A stretch of DNA of 44,243 bases from JBFGCM01 sp041581135 (GTDB lineage: Bacteria; Actinomycetota; Acidimicrobiia; Spongiisociales; UBA5794): positions 1 through 44,243 of the forward strand of contig JBFGCM010000020.1 of NCBI GenBank assembly GCA_041581135.1, read 5' to 3'. The notes beneath the pieces are model-generated. The model saw nothing but the letters and a program-made list of their open reading frames with translations, did no database searches and had not been told where the DNA came from. This document shows, in pieces, positions 1 through 8,787 of this stretch. The translations under genes were made by a program, and so were the position numbers. How positions within the stretch are numbered: the first letter of the stretch is position 1; the number at the start of each line of letters is the position of its first letter.

Positions 1-1312
1 CGTTCTCGCCGGCGAAGAGCTCCACCAACGTCGCCACGGACGCACCCAGGCGGGCATCATCGGAGGTGCCGAGGAAGGCACCGAACGCGAACGGTCCGAA
101 CTCGTCTGCGAACGAGCTGTTCTCATCAGCGATGACCACCCACGCCGTCTCGCCGTCGAGCAGGGAGATGAAATCGTCGAGAGGGTCGAACCCGATCTCG
201 GCCGCGATGTCGGTACGCCATCCATCGAGCGCTTCCTCGGCTCCAGGATCGCCGGCGATGAAGGCGGCGAGGTAGGCGTCCGCATACAGGCCCGGGCCGT
301 TGCGGGTCCCCATGTAGAACTGGGTGTCGGCCGGGAGCTGGGGCACGAACCGCTCCGGGTTGTTCCTCCACGCCATCACCATCCACTCCTCCATGTGCTC
401 GGGGCGCATGAGGGTGTAGCCGTCGAACTTGAAACCGTTGTCGTTGAGCGTGGCGGCGAACGACGCCGACTCGAACGTGCTGAGCTCGAACGGGTAGCCC
501 AGCTCCTCGAGGGCGATTCCGGTGTCGTCCATGACGTCCTCGATGAGGCGGGCGTACTCGTCGCCGGAGGCGTACATCGTGAAGAACCGATCGTCGGGCA
601 GCTGCTCGGTGGCCGACTGGAACGCCGCCACGTCCGAGAGTGACGTAGCCCCCTGGGCGGTGATGGCGCGCCGGATGGCGTCCGCCCCTGACCCGATGAA
701 CAGCACCTTGTCCCCCGGACCAACTGCATACTCGACGCCGCCGCTCTCCCACGTGCGGATGGACACGCCCTCGTAGGTGGTGAGTCCGAGCTCTCCGAAC
801 TCGGCGCTGATGGCGTCTTCGAGCGCCGGCATGAACGCCTCGAGGGCCGCCCCGTCCCGCACGTCCACCGAAGCGATCCATTCGATGTTGGGAATGTCCG
901 CAGGAGCATCGCCCACCTCCACGGTGAGGAGCCCGATCCCCATGCCGCGACCGACCCACGGCATGACGTCTTCGGTCATCGTGAAGCCGAGTTGCTCGAA
1001 CATCTGCTCGTCGAGCTGATCCATCGCCTCCTGAAGGTCGCCGGGCACATCTGAATCCGCCGGGGCCACATCCTCGAAAGCGGTGACGAGGTCCTCGATT
1101 CGTTCGTTCTGGACGATGCGCAGGAAGTCGAGGTGGGCAAACGCAACCGTGTCGGGCGGCATCACATCGGCATACGCAGTCCGCGTGACGGCGATGACCC
1201 TGGTGGCGAACACACCACCGACCACGGCAACCATGACAACGACCGCCGCCACGATCCATGGCCACTTACGACGCGGCGGACGCAGCGGCTCGAAGCCGGG
1301 AACGGGTTCCAT
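1..1312 (-). CDS. DUF3352-type membrane-anchored protein (3' end outside window)
   Basis: The reading frame is open to the left edge, so the C-terminus is missing. The visible ~437 residues start MEPVPGFEPLRPPRRKWPW and carry one N-terminal transmembrane segment (about residues 17-38, IVAAVVVMVAVVGGVFA), so the protein is probably anchored with its bulk outside the membrane. The body has features of DUF3352 proteins, such as 'PPDTVAFAHLD', a central 'FIGSGADAIRRAI' and a later 'ADTQFYMGTRNGPG'. The biochemical role of that family is unknown. An in-frame GTG at 1324 lies six bases after an AGGGG motif and is the better start by ribosome-binding site; the ATG at 1312 is the conservative choice. 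It is the last visible gene of a minus-strand run with the MMPL exporter and a small membrane protein, which suggests an envelope role. Family assignment is by pattern recognition only. Confidence 0.7.
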   Translation of the reverse strand, partial: MEPVPGFEPLRPPRRKWPWIVAAVVVMVAVVGGVFATRVIAVTRTAYADVMPPDTVAFAHLDFLRIVQNERIEDLVTAFEDVAPADSDVPGDLQEAMDQLDEQMFEQLGFTMTEDVMPWVGRGMGIGLLTVEVGDAPADIPNIEWIASVDVRDGAALEAFMPALEDAISAEFGELGLTTYEGVSIRTWESGGVEYAVGPGDKVLFIGSGADAIRRAITAQGATSLSDVAAFQSATEQLPDDRFFTMYASGDEYARLIEDVMDDTGIALEELGYPFELSTFESASFAATLNDNGFKFDGYTLMRPEHMEEWMVMAWRNNPERFVPQLPADTQFYMGTRNGPGLYADAYLAAFIAGDPGAEEALDGWRTDIAAEIGFDPLDDFISLLDGETAWVVIADENSSFADEFGPFAFGAFLGTSDDARLGASVATLVELFAGEN

Positions 1313-1396
1313 TGCCTGACCCACGAGCGACCCCTAGGTTGCGTGCCAAGCCCTCCCTCGGCACATCGCCACGATTCCTTGAATCGACGGGTCGGC

Positions 1397-1894
1397 TCAG
1401 TGGTCTCCTGGTATCGCCTCGACGTAGTGGTCCACCACCGCCCCGGACAGCGCATCGACGCGAATGAGGCCGCGTTCTGTCGGCGGATCATCGGCTGAGA
1501 ACACCAACACGTTCCACACCGGCTTGGCGAGCCACCCTTCGAAGTTCATCACCGCCGACGCGTGCCCCACGGCGAAGTCGACCTCGCGGTTGGCAAGCTC
1601 CAGCGCGCGGTCCTCCGAAAAAGTGACATTCCACCCGGCAGCGAGGTGATACGCACCTATCAGCACCATGAAGGCCGCCATCGCATACATGAGCAACGGC
1701 AGGCCGGCGCCGGCGACGATCCCCGCCGTGAGCACCGCCCCCGCGATCCACACGACCCCGGCACGACGCCGGCGGTGCGTGTTCGGAATCCAGTAGTCCG
1801 GATCGATCAGATCGGCGTCGAGATCCTCGGGGATGGCAGCGGCATCGGCGACCTCCCGGGAGACCCGAAGTCCCTTGTGAGTCGGTTCTGTCAT
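1397..1894 (-). CDS. Small membrane protein with PepSY-like C-terminal segment
   Basis: The 165-residue protein starts MTEPTHKGLRV. It has a soluble acidic N-terminus (about residues 1-45), an RRRR positive patch, two transmembrane segments (about 48-65 and 68-85) and a soluble C-terminus. The C-terminal part reads 'VWNVLVFSADDP' followed by 'LIRVDALSGAVVDHY'. This resembles the D-x-x-[TS]-G-x-V-V turn of PepSY domains, which are often extracytoplasmic inhibitor or sensor modules, but the match is short. The start was chosen because it lies 22 bases past the stop of the upstream MMPL gene; longer in-frame starts would run inside that gene. The ribosome-binding site is weak. Its place between an RND-type exporter and a DUF3352 protein suggests an accessory envelope role. 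No specific function can be assigned. Confidence 0.65.
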   Translation of the reverse strand: MTEPTHKGLRVSREVADAAAIPEDLDADLIDPDYWIPNTHRRRRAGVVWIAGAVLTAGIVAGAGLPLLMYAMAAFMVLIGAYHLAAGWNVTFSEDRALELANREVDFAVGHASAVMNFEGWLAKPVWNVLVFSADDPPTERGLIRVDALSGAVVDHYVEAIPGDH

Positions 1895-1916
1895 GAGCTC
1901 AGTCCCACATGCTCGG

Positions 1917-4529
1917 TCAGTCCCCGCCAGCCCCCACCGGCGCCTCGCGAGCAACGGGACCCCTCTCGAACACGTCGATGTGCTCGACGGCGGCCTCGCC
2001 ACGGCGGCGATGCCAGCGATCCCACAACACGAGCATGGACGGGAGCACCAACACGGCGGCGATCAGGGCGAATCCGATCGCGTAGGCGGTGACCAGCCCG
2101 AGCTGCTGGAAGGGTTTCAGCGAGGACGTCACCAGGATTCCGAATCCCGCGACTGTGGTGAAGGCCGAACCGGCCAGTGCTCCACCGGTGTGGGTCATCG
2201 TGCTGCGTATCGCCTCGGCCTCACTGTCGAAGCGCGCCCGATCCTCCTGATACCGGTGCGTGATGTGAATGGTGTACGGCACGCCGATCCCGATGGCGAC
2301 CGCAGCGATCATCGCCGTCACCGGATTGAACGAGATCCCGGTCAAGGCCATCATGCCGAACACCCACAGCACCACCAACGCCACCGGGGCGATGGTGATC
2401 ACACCGAGGAACGGTCGACGAGCCTCGATCAGGAACGTGATCACGAGCAGGAGCATGGCCGCCGCCAGGGTGATCCCCAACGACGAGACCTGAGAGTCCT
2501 GCAATGCGTCGACCACGCCGAAGGAGATGATGTTCTCGTTGGTGGGAACGGCCGAGACACCAGCGATGCTCGACACGGGCTCGAAGTCCTCGGCCAAGCC
2601 GGCCGCCAGGTCTCTGGCTCCCGACTCGCCGCCCTGTGTGGACACTGCGACGTTGATGTAGCGGATGTCGTCACTGCCGGCGGTAGACACGACCCGCTGC
2701 ATCGCAACCGGGTTGGCCTCCGCGGCGGCGGCGTACAAGGCCCCGACATCGGTGCCGGTTGCCACGGTCAGATCCGGCTGCAACCCGAGGGCCATGGCGT
2801 CCGCGGCGAACTCGGGTGAGAACACGGTCGGGTCGCCCCCTTGGTCCGGTGCCGTCACCAGCTGGGCGATGACCGAGGCCGGTGACTCGGCTGCGGCGAA
2901 CTGGCCGAAGCTCAGCACATGTGGCGTGTCCGCCATGTTCTGCCACGCCTGCACGATGCCGTTGTGCACCTCGCTGGAGGTGACGTCGTCGCCACGGATC
3001 AGGACGTTGGTGGTTTCTCCGAGACCGCCGCCGAACTCGTCCGTCAGCACCTCGAACGTCTCGAGCATCGGCGAGTCCTCGGGCAGGAAGTCCGTGAAGG
3101 TGAACTCAGTGCTCAGCTGCGTGAGACCGTACGCTCCCAGGGCACCGAGTGAGAGGGCGATGATCAACATCAGTGTCGGCACCCGCTCGGCGAGGATCGA
3201 CGACCTGCCCATCAGTCGGGGCAACGCCCGCTCGCTCGATTGGCCCATCTCTTCGGTCGGCAACGTCCCCGCCGCCTCCGACCGGCGATCGAGGATGACC
3301 CGCACCGAGGGCACGAAGGTGAGCATGAGGAAGAACGCGGCGGCGATGCCGACAGTCGCCAGGATGCCGAAGTCCGCGATCGCGGTCACTGGGCTGACGA
3401 TGTTGGTCAAGAACCCGACGCCCGTTGTGAGGGTGGCGAGGATCAGCGCAACACCAACGGTCTTCGTCGCTCGTCCCGCCGCCGCCACGACGGATGCGCC
3501 TTCGCTCAGCTCCTCGCGGTAGCGCGAGGTGAGGTGAATCGCGTAGTCCACACCCAGGCCGATCAGCAAGATCGGGATGATCTGGAGGATCTCACTGAAG
3601 TTACCGATGATTCCGAGGTACTTCGGCCCGAGCAGCACTCCGATGCCGTTCATCCACATGATGGACATGACGATGACGAGCATGGCCAGCAACACGTCGG
3701 CGCCGGACCGACGCAACGCCTTGGGGATCGACAATCGCCCATGCGGCCTGATCCAGAACACGAACCCCAGGATGCCGATGATGATGAGGAAGGCAGTGCC
3801 GAACAGCCGCCCGATCTCCGCCTGGAACTCGTCCTGATTCGAGAACAGCAACGCAAAGCTAAAAGGTCGGATCTCCACTGGCCCGCTGTCGAGCGCTTCG
3901 ATCCGATCGGCCATGTCGACCTCGAACTCCTGCAGCTTCACCAGGTCAGGGTCGTTCTCGATCAAGCCGGTATCTATCAGAACCACCATGAGTCCTGCCG
4001 TCGAGGACGGCGCGCCGAGGTCGGTGGACTCCGAGGACAGGGTGAGCGTGACCTGGGATCGAACCTCCTCGGGGAGGTTGGCCAGGGTGTCGAGATAGGC
4101 GTCCTTCACCTGGTCGTCCGTCAACGTGTTCAGGTCCACGCCCTGCTGGCGCAACCCGTCGAGCACCGCACCGAAGAAACCCTGGATGCCGCCATTGACC
4201 TCGAGGGCAAGCACCGGGCCGACCTGGCTCTCCCGCACGGCCTGCTCGGTCGCCGCATACGCACGAATCGCATCGGCGGCGAGGACGTCCCCTGTATCCG
4301 ACGTGAAGATGACCTGAACGGCTGCGATGGATGAAGTGTCGAACTCGTCGGCGATGAGTTGGGCTGCGAGAAACTCCTCTGAGTCCGGCGAGAATCCCTC
4401 GTTCCCTGAGGCGGTTTCCTGGAACCGAATGAACGAGGCGAAGACGACCGTGAGGAGGACCGAACCGACGAGCACCGCCCATGGGGATCGCCGCACGGCA
4501 GCCTCGAGCAGACTCACAAACCTTTTCAC
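1917..4529 (-). CDS. MMPL/RND-family transporter
   Basis: The 870-residue protein has the duplicated RND layout: an N-terminal transmembrane helix (about 15-35), a large outside loop, a block of about six helices (about 240-420), one helix near 455, a second outside loop and a second block of helices (about 680-850). The fourth helix of the first half carries the proton-relay motif GVDYAIH with Asp328. The equivalent place in the second half reads GVPYTIH, with Pro751 instead of Asp. Relatives such as MmpL and hopanoid or Patched-like transporters export lipids or hydrophobic compounds using the proton gradient. It is the first gene of a three-gene minus-strand run, and the next gene starts 22 bases after its stop. 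The substrate cannot be read from the sequence. Confidence 0.88.
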   Translation of the reverse strand: MKRFVSLLEAAVRRSPWAVLVGSVLLTVVFASFIRFQETASGNEGFSPDSEEFLAAQLIADEFDTSSIAAVQVIFTSDTGDVLAADAIRAYAATEQAVRESQVGPVLALEVNGGIQGFFGAVLDGLRQQGVDLNTLTDDQVKDAYLDTLANLPEEVRSQVTLTLSSESTDLGAPSSTAGLMVVLIDTGLIENDPDLVKLQEFEVDMADRIEALDSGPVEIRPFSFALLFSNQDEFQAEIGRLFGTAFLIIIGILGFVFWIRPHGRLSIPKALRRSGADVLLAMLVIVMSIMWMNGIGVLLGPKYLGIIGNFSEILQIIPILLIGLGVDYAIHLTSRYREELSEGASVVAAAGRATKTVGVALILATLTTGVGFLTNIVSPVTAIADFGILATVGIAAAFFLMLTFVPSVRVILDRRSEAAGTLPTEEMGQSSERALPRLMGRSSILAERVPTLMLIIALSLGALGAYGLTQLSTEFTFTDFLPEDSPMLETFEVLTDEFGGGLGETTNVLIRGDDVTSSEVHNGIVQAWQNMADTPHVLSFGQFAAAESPASVIAQLVTAPDQGGDPTVFSPEFAADAMALGLQPDLTVATGTDVGALYAAAAEANPVAMQRVVSTAGSDDIRYINVAVSTQGGESGARDLAAGLAEDFEPVSSIAGVSAVPTNENIISFGVVDALQDSQVSSLGITLAAAMLLLVITFLIEARRPFLGVITIAPVALVVLWVFGMMALTGISFNPVTAMIAAVAIGIGVPYTIHITHRYQEDRARFDSEAEAIRSTMTHTGGALAGSAFTTVAGFGILVTSSLKPFQQLGLVTAYAIGFALIAAVLVLPSMLVLWDRWHRRRGEAAVEHIDVFERGPVAREAPVGAGGD

Positions 4530-4590
4530 TGACGCTTCCTCCTGATCAGATGTGGGTTCCCGAAGCGACCGCCGCCCTACACGCGAGGCT

Positions 4591-4616
4591 CACCTACGGA
4601 GGTTACGCCGTACGTG
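4591..4616. repeat. Imperfect 9-bp inverted repeat upstream of the MMPL operon
   Basis: CACCTACGG (4591-4599) and CCGTACGTG (4608-4616) pair at eight of nine positions across an 8-base spacer. The 26-base site lies 62-87 bases upstream of the MMPL start, in the 132-base gap after thrS. The size and position suit an operator for a TetR-type repressor of an exporter, but no regulator gene is adjacent. It could also be part of the thrS 3' end. Confidence 0.3.
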
Positions 4617-4627
4617 CGACCACGCAA

Positions 4628-4647
4628 GAATCCGACGGGGTGTCGGA
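4628..4647 (-). terminator. Putative intrinsic terminator after thrS
   Basis: Read on the minus strand, about 15 bases after the thrS stop, TCCGAC pairs with GTCGGA over a 5-base ACCCC loop, followed by TTCTTGCG. The stem has six perfect pairs and is short but GC-rich; the following tract is only partly T. It would separate thrS from the MMPL operon on the same strand. Confidence 0.45.
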
Positions 4648-4661
4648 CCTGAATGGCTCCG

Positions 4662-6593
4662 TCAGCGTGGTGGTCTACAGAGCTCCACCAACTCTGAGGC
4701 GGCTTGGTCGAGGGGGATGCCTCGTCGCTCTGCGTCCTCGCCACGCAGCCGGAGTCCGACCGAGCCGTCCTCGACATCGGCGTCGCCGACCACGAGGACC
4801 GCCGGGTGCTTGTGCGTGATTGCACGGCGGATCTTCTCGCCCACGGTGTCCGTCTGCTCATCCACCTCCACCCGGAGACCGTCGGACTCCAGCCGGGCAC
4901 CGACCTTGCGAGCGTACTCGTTGTGACGGTCCGCCACGGGCACGACCGTGGCCTGCACCGGAGCCAGCCAGCCGGGGAACTCCCCGGCGTAGTGCTCTAC
5001 CAGGATGCCGATGAACCGCTCGATGGAGCCGAGCAGGGCGCGATGGATCATGACCGGGCGCACCTTGGTGTTCTCGCTGCTGGTGTATCCGAGATCGAAG
5101 TTCACGGGCTGGGCGAAGTCCACCTGCAGCGTGGAGAGCTGCCAGCGCCGCCCGAGAGCGTCGCGGACGTGTACGTCGATCTTGGGCCCATAGAAGGCAG
5201 CCTCACCTTCGGCCAGCTCGTACGGAAGGTCGGCGACCTCGAGCGCTCGGCGTAGCGACGCCTCGGCCTTGTCCCAGAGCTCCGGGTCGCCGACGAACGT
5301 CTCCCGTCGGGTGGAGAGATCGGCCTCGAAGACGTCGAAACCGAAGTCCCGCAAGACCATGAGGGTGAAATCCAGCAGGTTCTGGAGCTCGTCGGCGATC
5401 TGCTCTTCGCGAACGAAGATGTGACTGTCGTCCTGGGTGAAGCCGCGTGCCCGCAACAACCCGTGCACCACGCCGGATCGCTCGTATCGGTACACGGTGC
5501 CCAGCTCGTAGAGCCGCATCGGCAGCTCACGGTAGCTGCGACCTCTCGAGCGATAGATGAGGATGTGGAACGGGCAGTTCATGGGCTTCACGAAGTAGCG
5601 CTGGCCGCCATCGAGCTCCATGGCCGGATACATTCCGTCTGCGTAGAACTCCAGGTGCCCGGAGGTCTCCCACAGATCTGCCTTGGCGACGTGCGGTGAC
5701 ACCACGTACTCGTAGTCGTGGGCCAGGTGGGTGCGACGGCTGTAGTCCTCGATGGTCTTGCGCAGCAGGCCCCCCTTGGGGTGCCACACGGCAAGGCCGC
5801 TGCCCAGATCGGCCGGGAACGAGTACAGGTCCAGCTCGGCGCCGAGCTTGCGGTGATCGCGGCGCTCGGCTTCCTCGAGGCGGTCGACGTAGTCGGCGAG
5901 CGCTTTCTTGCTCTCCCAGGCGGTGCCATAGATGCGCTGCAGTTGTGGATTCGCCTCGTCGCCACGCCAGTAGGCCCCGGCGGTGCGCAGCAGCTTCACG
6001 GCCTTGAGCCGCCCGGTGGACGGAAGGTGTGGCCCGCGGCAGAGATCGACGAATCCGTTGTTGCGGTAGAGGCTCACGACGCCCTCGCCGGCGCCCTCCT
6101 CGGGGTCGACCGTCTCGATGATCTCCTGCTTGAACCGATGTCGGGAGAACAGCTCGAGCCCTTCAGCGGCGGACACTTCGTCGCGCTCGAACGGCTGGTC
6201 CTCAGCGATGATCTCTGCCATACGCGCTTCGATCCGCTCCAGGTCGTCAGGAGTGAAGGGCCGACCGATGTCGAAGTCGTAGTAGAAGCCGTCGGTGATG
6301 GCCGGCCCGATGCCGAACGTCGCTCCCTCGTAGAGGTCGAGCACCGCCTGCGCCAGGACATGGGCTGCCGAGTGCCGCAGCACGTGCCGCCCGGCCTCGG
6401 AATCCTCAGTGATCACGGCGAATTCGCCATCACCCGGCAGAGGCACGCCGAGATCGAGCTGCTCACCGTCGAGGGTCACGGCCACTGCGGCCTTGGCCAG
6501 CCGGGCGCCGATACTCTCGGCCACTTCCAGACCCGTCGTTCCGTCGGGGAACTCGCGGATGGTCCCGTCTGGATAGGTCAGTTGGATGGGCAC
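4662..6593 (-). CDS. thrS: Threonine--tRNA ligase
   Basis: Class II aminoacyl-tRNA synthetase that charges tRNA-Thr with threonine in the cytoplasm. The 643-residue length is normal for the family. In order: an N-terminal TGS domain (about 1-60), the editing/SAD domain with the HSAAH metal site (about residue 75), the class II catalytic core with MNCPFH (Cys340 is the expected zinc ligand), TQDDSHIF and PVMIHRALLGSIERF, then the anticodon-binding domain from about 540. The start is the GTG giving VPIQLTYPDG, because AGGAG lies eight bases upstream; another in-frame GTG lies two codons earlier (6599). It is divergent from the gene at 6776 across 182 bases. I looked for a T-box leader in that gap and did not recognise one. 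Confidence 0.97.
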   Translation of the reverse strand: MPIQLTYPDGTIREFPDGTTGLEVAESIGARLAKAAVAVTLDGEQLDLGVPLPGDGEFAVITEDSEAGRHVLRHSAAHVLAQAVLDLYEGATFGIGPAITDGFYYDFDIGRPFTPDDLERIEARMAEIIAEDQPFERDEVSAAEGLELFSRHRFKQEIIETVDPEEGAGEGVVSLYRNNGFVDLCRGPHLPSTGRLKAVKLLRTAGAYWRGDEANPQLQRIYGTAWESKKALADYVDRLEEAERRDHRKLGAELDLYSFPADLGSGLAVWHPKGGLLRKTIEDYSRRTHLAHDYEYVVSPHVAKADLWETSGHLEFYADGMYPAMELDGGQRYFVKPMNCPFHILIYRSRGRSYRELPMRLYELGTVYRYERSGVVHGLLRARGFTQDDSHIFVREEQIADELQNLLDFTLMVLRDFGFDVFEADLSTRRETFVGDPELWDKAEASLRRALEVADLPYELAEGEAAFYGPKIDVHVRDALGRRWQLSTLQVDFAQPVNFDLGYTSSENTKVRPVMIHRALLGSIERFIGILVEHYAGEFPGWLAPVQATVVPVADRHNEYARKVGARLESDGLRVEVDEQTDTVGEKIRRAITHKHPAVLVVGDADVEDGSVGLRLRGEDAERRGIPLDQAASELVELCRPPR

Positions 6594-6775
6594 GGCCACT
6601 ACTCCTGGTCGGTGGACAGGAATCCCAAGGGTAGCGAAGGGTAGGACCGGCCCCGACCCGTCACTAGCCCGGACGGGAGCGGCCATAATGGCGCCTGAGC
6701 CAGGAACTCACGACTGGATGCGCGGCGTCCAACCGTGACAGAATGGGAGCCCGAGGAGTAGGACCTTCAGGACGT

Positions 6776-7636
6776 ATGGAAGCCTTCGCGCTAGCTGAAC
6801 GGATTGCTCGGGGGGGTCGGATGCAAGAGCTGACCTCCGGCGAGCGCGCGATCAATGCCAACCGCCTCTACCGGTTGTGGTCGGACAACGGCACGCGCAT
6901 CCTCAAGATCTACGGGACGCCGGCGCGCGAGCGCCGGGAACGGCACAGCTTGAATGCGTTGCGCGGGCTGCCCGGAGTTCCGGTCATCCTCGACCGCGGC
7001 ACGGATGCCGACCTGCACTGGGCGGTATTCGAAGACGCCGGACGGTGGAGTCTCGGCACGCTTCCGGAGAACCCGGGGATCGCCCGTCGCGCCGGCGAGA
7101 TCCTCGCCGCACTCCAAGCGACCGCCACGGAGCCGATGTCCAACCTGAGCCGGGGCATCGACCAGGAGTGGGTGACCGTCGACTTCATCTCCACGTTCCG
7201 GCGCATGGAGCGCTACCGGGGCCGTATCGGGGTCTCGGCCGATCTGCTCGACGCCGCCCGCGCCGTACGCCCGCCCTTCGCGTCCGAGCCCAGGTCCGCT
7301 CACACCAACCCGACTCCGGAGAACTTCCTGGTCGACGACAATGGCAATGTCACACTGATCAACTGGGAATGGGCGACGCTGGCGCCACCGGAGTGGGACC
7401 TCTCCAAGGCGATGTGGCTCACCGGCCTCCGCTCGGGACCGGCTGCGGCCGAAGCGCTGGAGGTCGGGTACGGCCGCGAGCTCGATCCGGTGCAGCTCGA
7501 CCGCTGGACCGTGTACAACGCGGGCATGATGCTGCTCTACGAGGCGGAGAACCGAGTCAGCGGCCGTCTCGACGACTTGGACTACCTCGTCGCCGAGCTA
7601 CAACGCGCCGTGACCGGAGCCCACCAGGACGAGTGA
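6776..7636 (+). CDS. APH/choline-kinase-fold protein, probable pseudokinase
   Basis: The 286-residue protein has the aminoglycoside-phosphotransferase fold: an N-lobe with 'TRILKIYG' (candidate ATP-binding Lys), a hinge near 'HWAVFEDAG' and a C-lobe with the Brenner-type motif. In active members this motif is HxDxxxxN followed by a metal-binding Asp in '[IV]DWE'. Here they read HTNPTPEN (His176, Asn178, Asn183) and LINWEW (Asn196), so both catalytic aspartates are Asn while the rest of each motif is kept. The codons, AAC in both places, are clear. Phosphotransfer is therefore unlikely and a binding or regulatory role is more plausible. The ATG at 6776 was chosen over 6743 because AGGA lies just upstream. 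The small zinc-ribbon gene follows 87 bases later. Natural substrate or ligand is unknown. Confidence 0.8.
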   Translation: MEAFALAERIARGGRMQELTSGERAINANRLYRLWSDNGTRILKIYGTPARERRERHSLNALRGLPGVPVILDRGTDADLHWAVFEDAGRWSLGTLPENPGIARRAGEILAALQATATEPMSNLSRGIDQEWVTVDFISTFRRMERYRGRIGVSADLLDAARAVRPPFASEPRSAHTNPTPENFLVDDNGNVTLINWEWATLAPPEWDLSKAMWLTGLRSGPAAAEALEVGYGRELDPVQLDRWTVYNAGMMLLYEAENRVSGRLDDLDYLVAELQRAVTGAHQDE

Positions 7637-7723
7637 GCACGCCGCGTTGCGGCCCGCAAATCCGCGAACTCCCTCCGGGGCCGTTCTAGCCTGCGCGCAG
7701 CTCGACAAGCACGTGGAGGAAGG

Positions 7724-7951
7724 ATGTTGGCAGTGGTCGTTGTGGCCGCGCTCGTGGTTCTGGCCTCGGTGGTGGTTGCCGAACGCAACCGACGTGGACT
7801 GGCGCCCCGGCACGGCTCGTGGAGAGGCCGGCTCCCCAACGGTTGGACGGTGGCAAGCGACGGACGCACCGATCTCCCCTGTCCGTGGTGTCGGGCCGCC
7901 ACCACGGAATCGGACGCACGCTGTCCTTCCTGCGGTCAGAGGTTTGGCTGA
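7724..7951 (+). CDS. Small membrane protein with C-terminal zinc ribbon
   Basis: The 75-residue protein has one N-terminal transmembrane helix (about 2-19, LAVVVVAALVVLASVVVA), a basic linker and a C-terminal CPWC...CPSC pair, about 14 residues apart, typical of a small zinc ribbon. A strong GGAGGAAGG ribosome-binding site directly precedes the ATG, which supports a real gene despite its size. Its last 16 bases overlap the end of the convergent mshD gene. The function is unknown. The layout, an anchor with a cytoplasmic or extracytoplasmic ribbon, is seen in many unassigned actinobacterial proteins. Confidence 0.7.
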   Translation: MLAVVVVAALVVLASVVVAERNRRGLAPRHGSWRGRLPNGWTVASDGRTDLPCPWCRAATTESDARCPSCGQRFG

Positions 7952-8787
7952 ACGAACGCCTGGTTGAGGTGGTGCGGCTCGAACCCCAGGTGCTCGTACA
8001 TCCGAATCGCCCACGGGTTCACGTCATCGACATACAACATGCCGGTCTCCACGCCGTCGACATCGTAGAGGTGCCAGAGCCCCACCAAAGTCAACTCCGT
8101 CCCCAGTGACCGTCCCCGGTAGTCCGGGTGGATACCGATGACGTAGATCTCTCCGATGTGCTCGGCTCGGTGGACCTTCGTCCAGCAGAACCCGACGATC
8201 CGGGATTGCTCCCAGGCCAGGTGAACGTCCGCCGGGTCGAACCACTCTTGCTGCATGCGCTCGGCGAGCTCTGCACGATCCCAGCCGCCTTGCTCCGGGT
8301 GTCCGGCGAACACCGCATTGTTGGCCTCGATCCAAGCGTCCTCGTCGACGCCGACGCGGAAGGGCCGCACTTCGATGCCGGCCGGCAGCCGAGGTCGCAC
8401 ATCAGGGGGTAGGGGTCGCCGCAGCTGGAACAGCCGGCGCACGGATTCCCAGCCGTGACGTTCCAACAGGTCCACCAACCATGGGAGCCAGGCCCACACC
8501 TGCAGCTCTGTGCCGGCCGCGATGCCGTCGAGCAGCGCGGTCACCACGGCATCGGTGCGGTGAGAGTAGGACACCACGAGTTCGACGGCCCTATGAGTGT
8601 CGTACTCGGACACGTGGGCGTAGGCGATCAACTCGCCTCCCTCCCACAACGTCACGCCGCGGCCGCGGTCTTTCGCCAACTCGATGGCCTTGTGCTCGCT
8701 CAGCGGATCGACCCCATCGGCCACCGCAACCTTCTCCACGAGCGCCGCGACGGCGGCGACGTCGACCCTGCCGTCGCGCAGTTCCAT
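7936..8787 (-). CDS. mshD: Mycothiol synthase (GNAT acetyltransferase)
   Basis: MshD acetylates desacetylmycothiol with acetyl-CoA, the last step of mycothiol synthesis. The 283-residue protein has two GNAT domains: a degenerate N-terminal one (about 1-125) and an active-looking C-terminal one (about 135-283). The C-terminal domain carries GFCWTKVH, IGEIYVIGIHPDYRGRSLG (the acetyl-CoA-binding loop), LYVDDVNPWAIRMYEHLGF and the preceding 'NAVFAGHPEQGGW', all typical of MshD. No other mycothiol gene is in the window. There is no clear ribosome-binding site; TAACGT (read on the minus strand) ends six bases before the ATG, so the mRNA may be leaderless. A general two-domain GNAT protein is the alternative, but the motif set favours MshD. 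Confidence 0.85.
   Translation of the reverse strand: MELRDGRVDVAAVAALVEKVAVADGVDPLSEHKAIELAKDRGRGVTLWEGGELIAYAHVSEYDTHRAVELVVSYSHRTDAVVTALLDGIAAGTELQVWAWLPWLVDLLERHGWESVRRLFQLRRPLPPDVRPRLPAGIEVRPFRVGVDEDAWIEANNAVFAGHPEQGGWDRAELAERMQQEWFDPADVHLAWEQSRIVGFCWTKVHRAEHIGEIYVIGIHPDYRGRSLGTELTLVGLWHLYDVDGVETGMLYVDDVNPWAIRMYEHLGFEPHHLNQAFVQPNL

Noticed and set aside
1893..2819. Long open frames opposite the MMPL gene (also 3240-4334)
   Set aside because: Their composition (many His, Asp, Arg, Gln) and lack of motifs show they are shadows of the transporter gene.
6594..6775. T-box or other tRNA-sensing leader before thrS
   Set aside because: I found no recognisable T-box sequence or specifier hairpin in the 182 bases. 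A GCCAT-A-ATGGC palindrome at 6682-6692 was noted but is too short to interpret.
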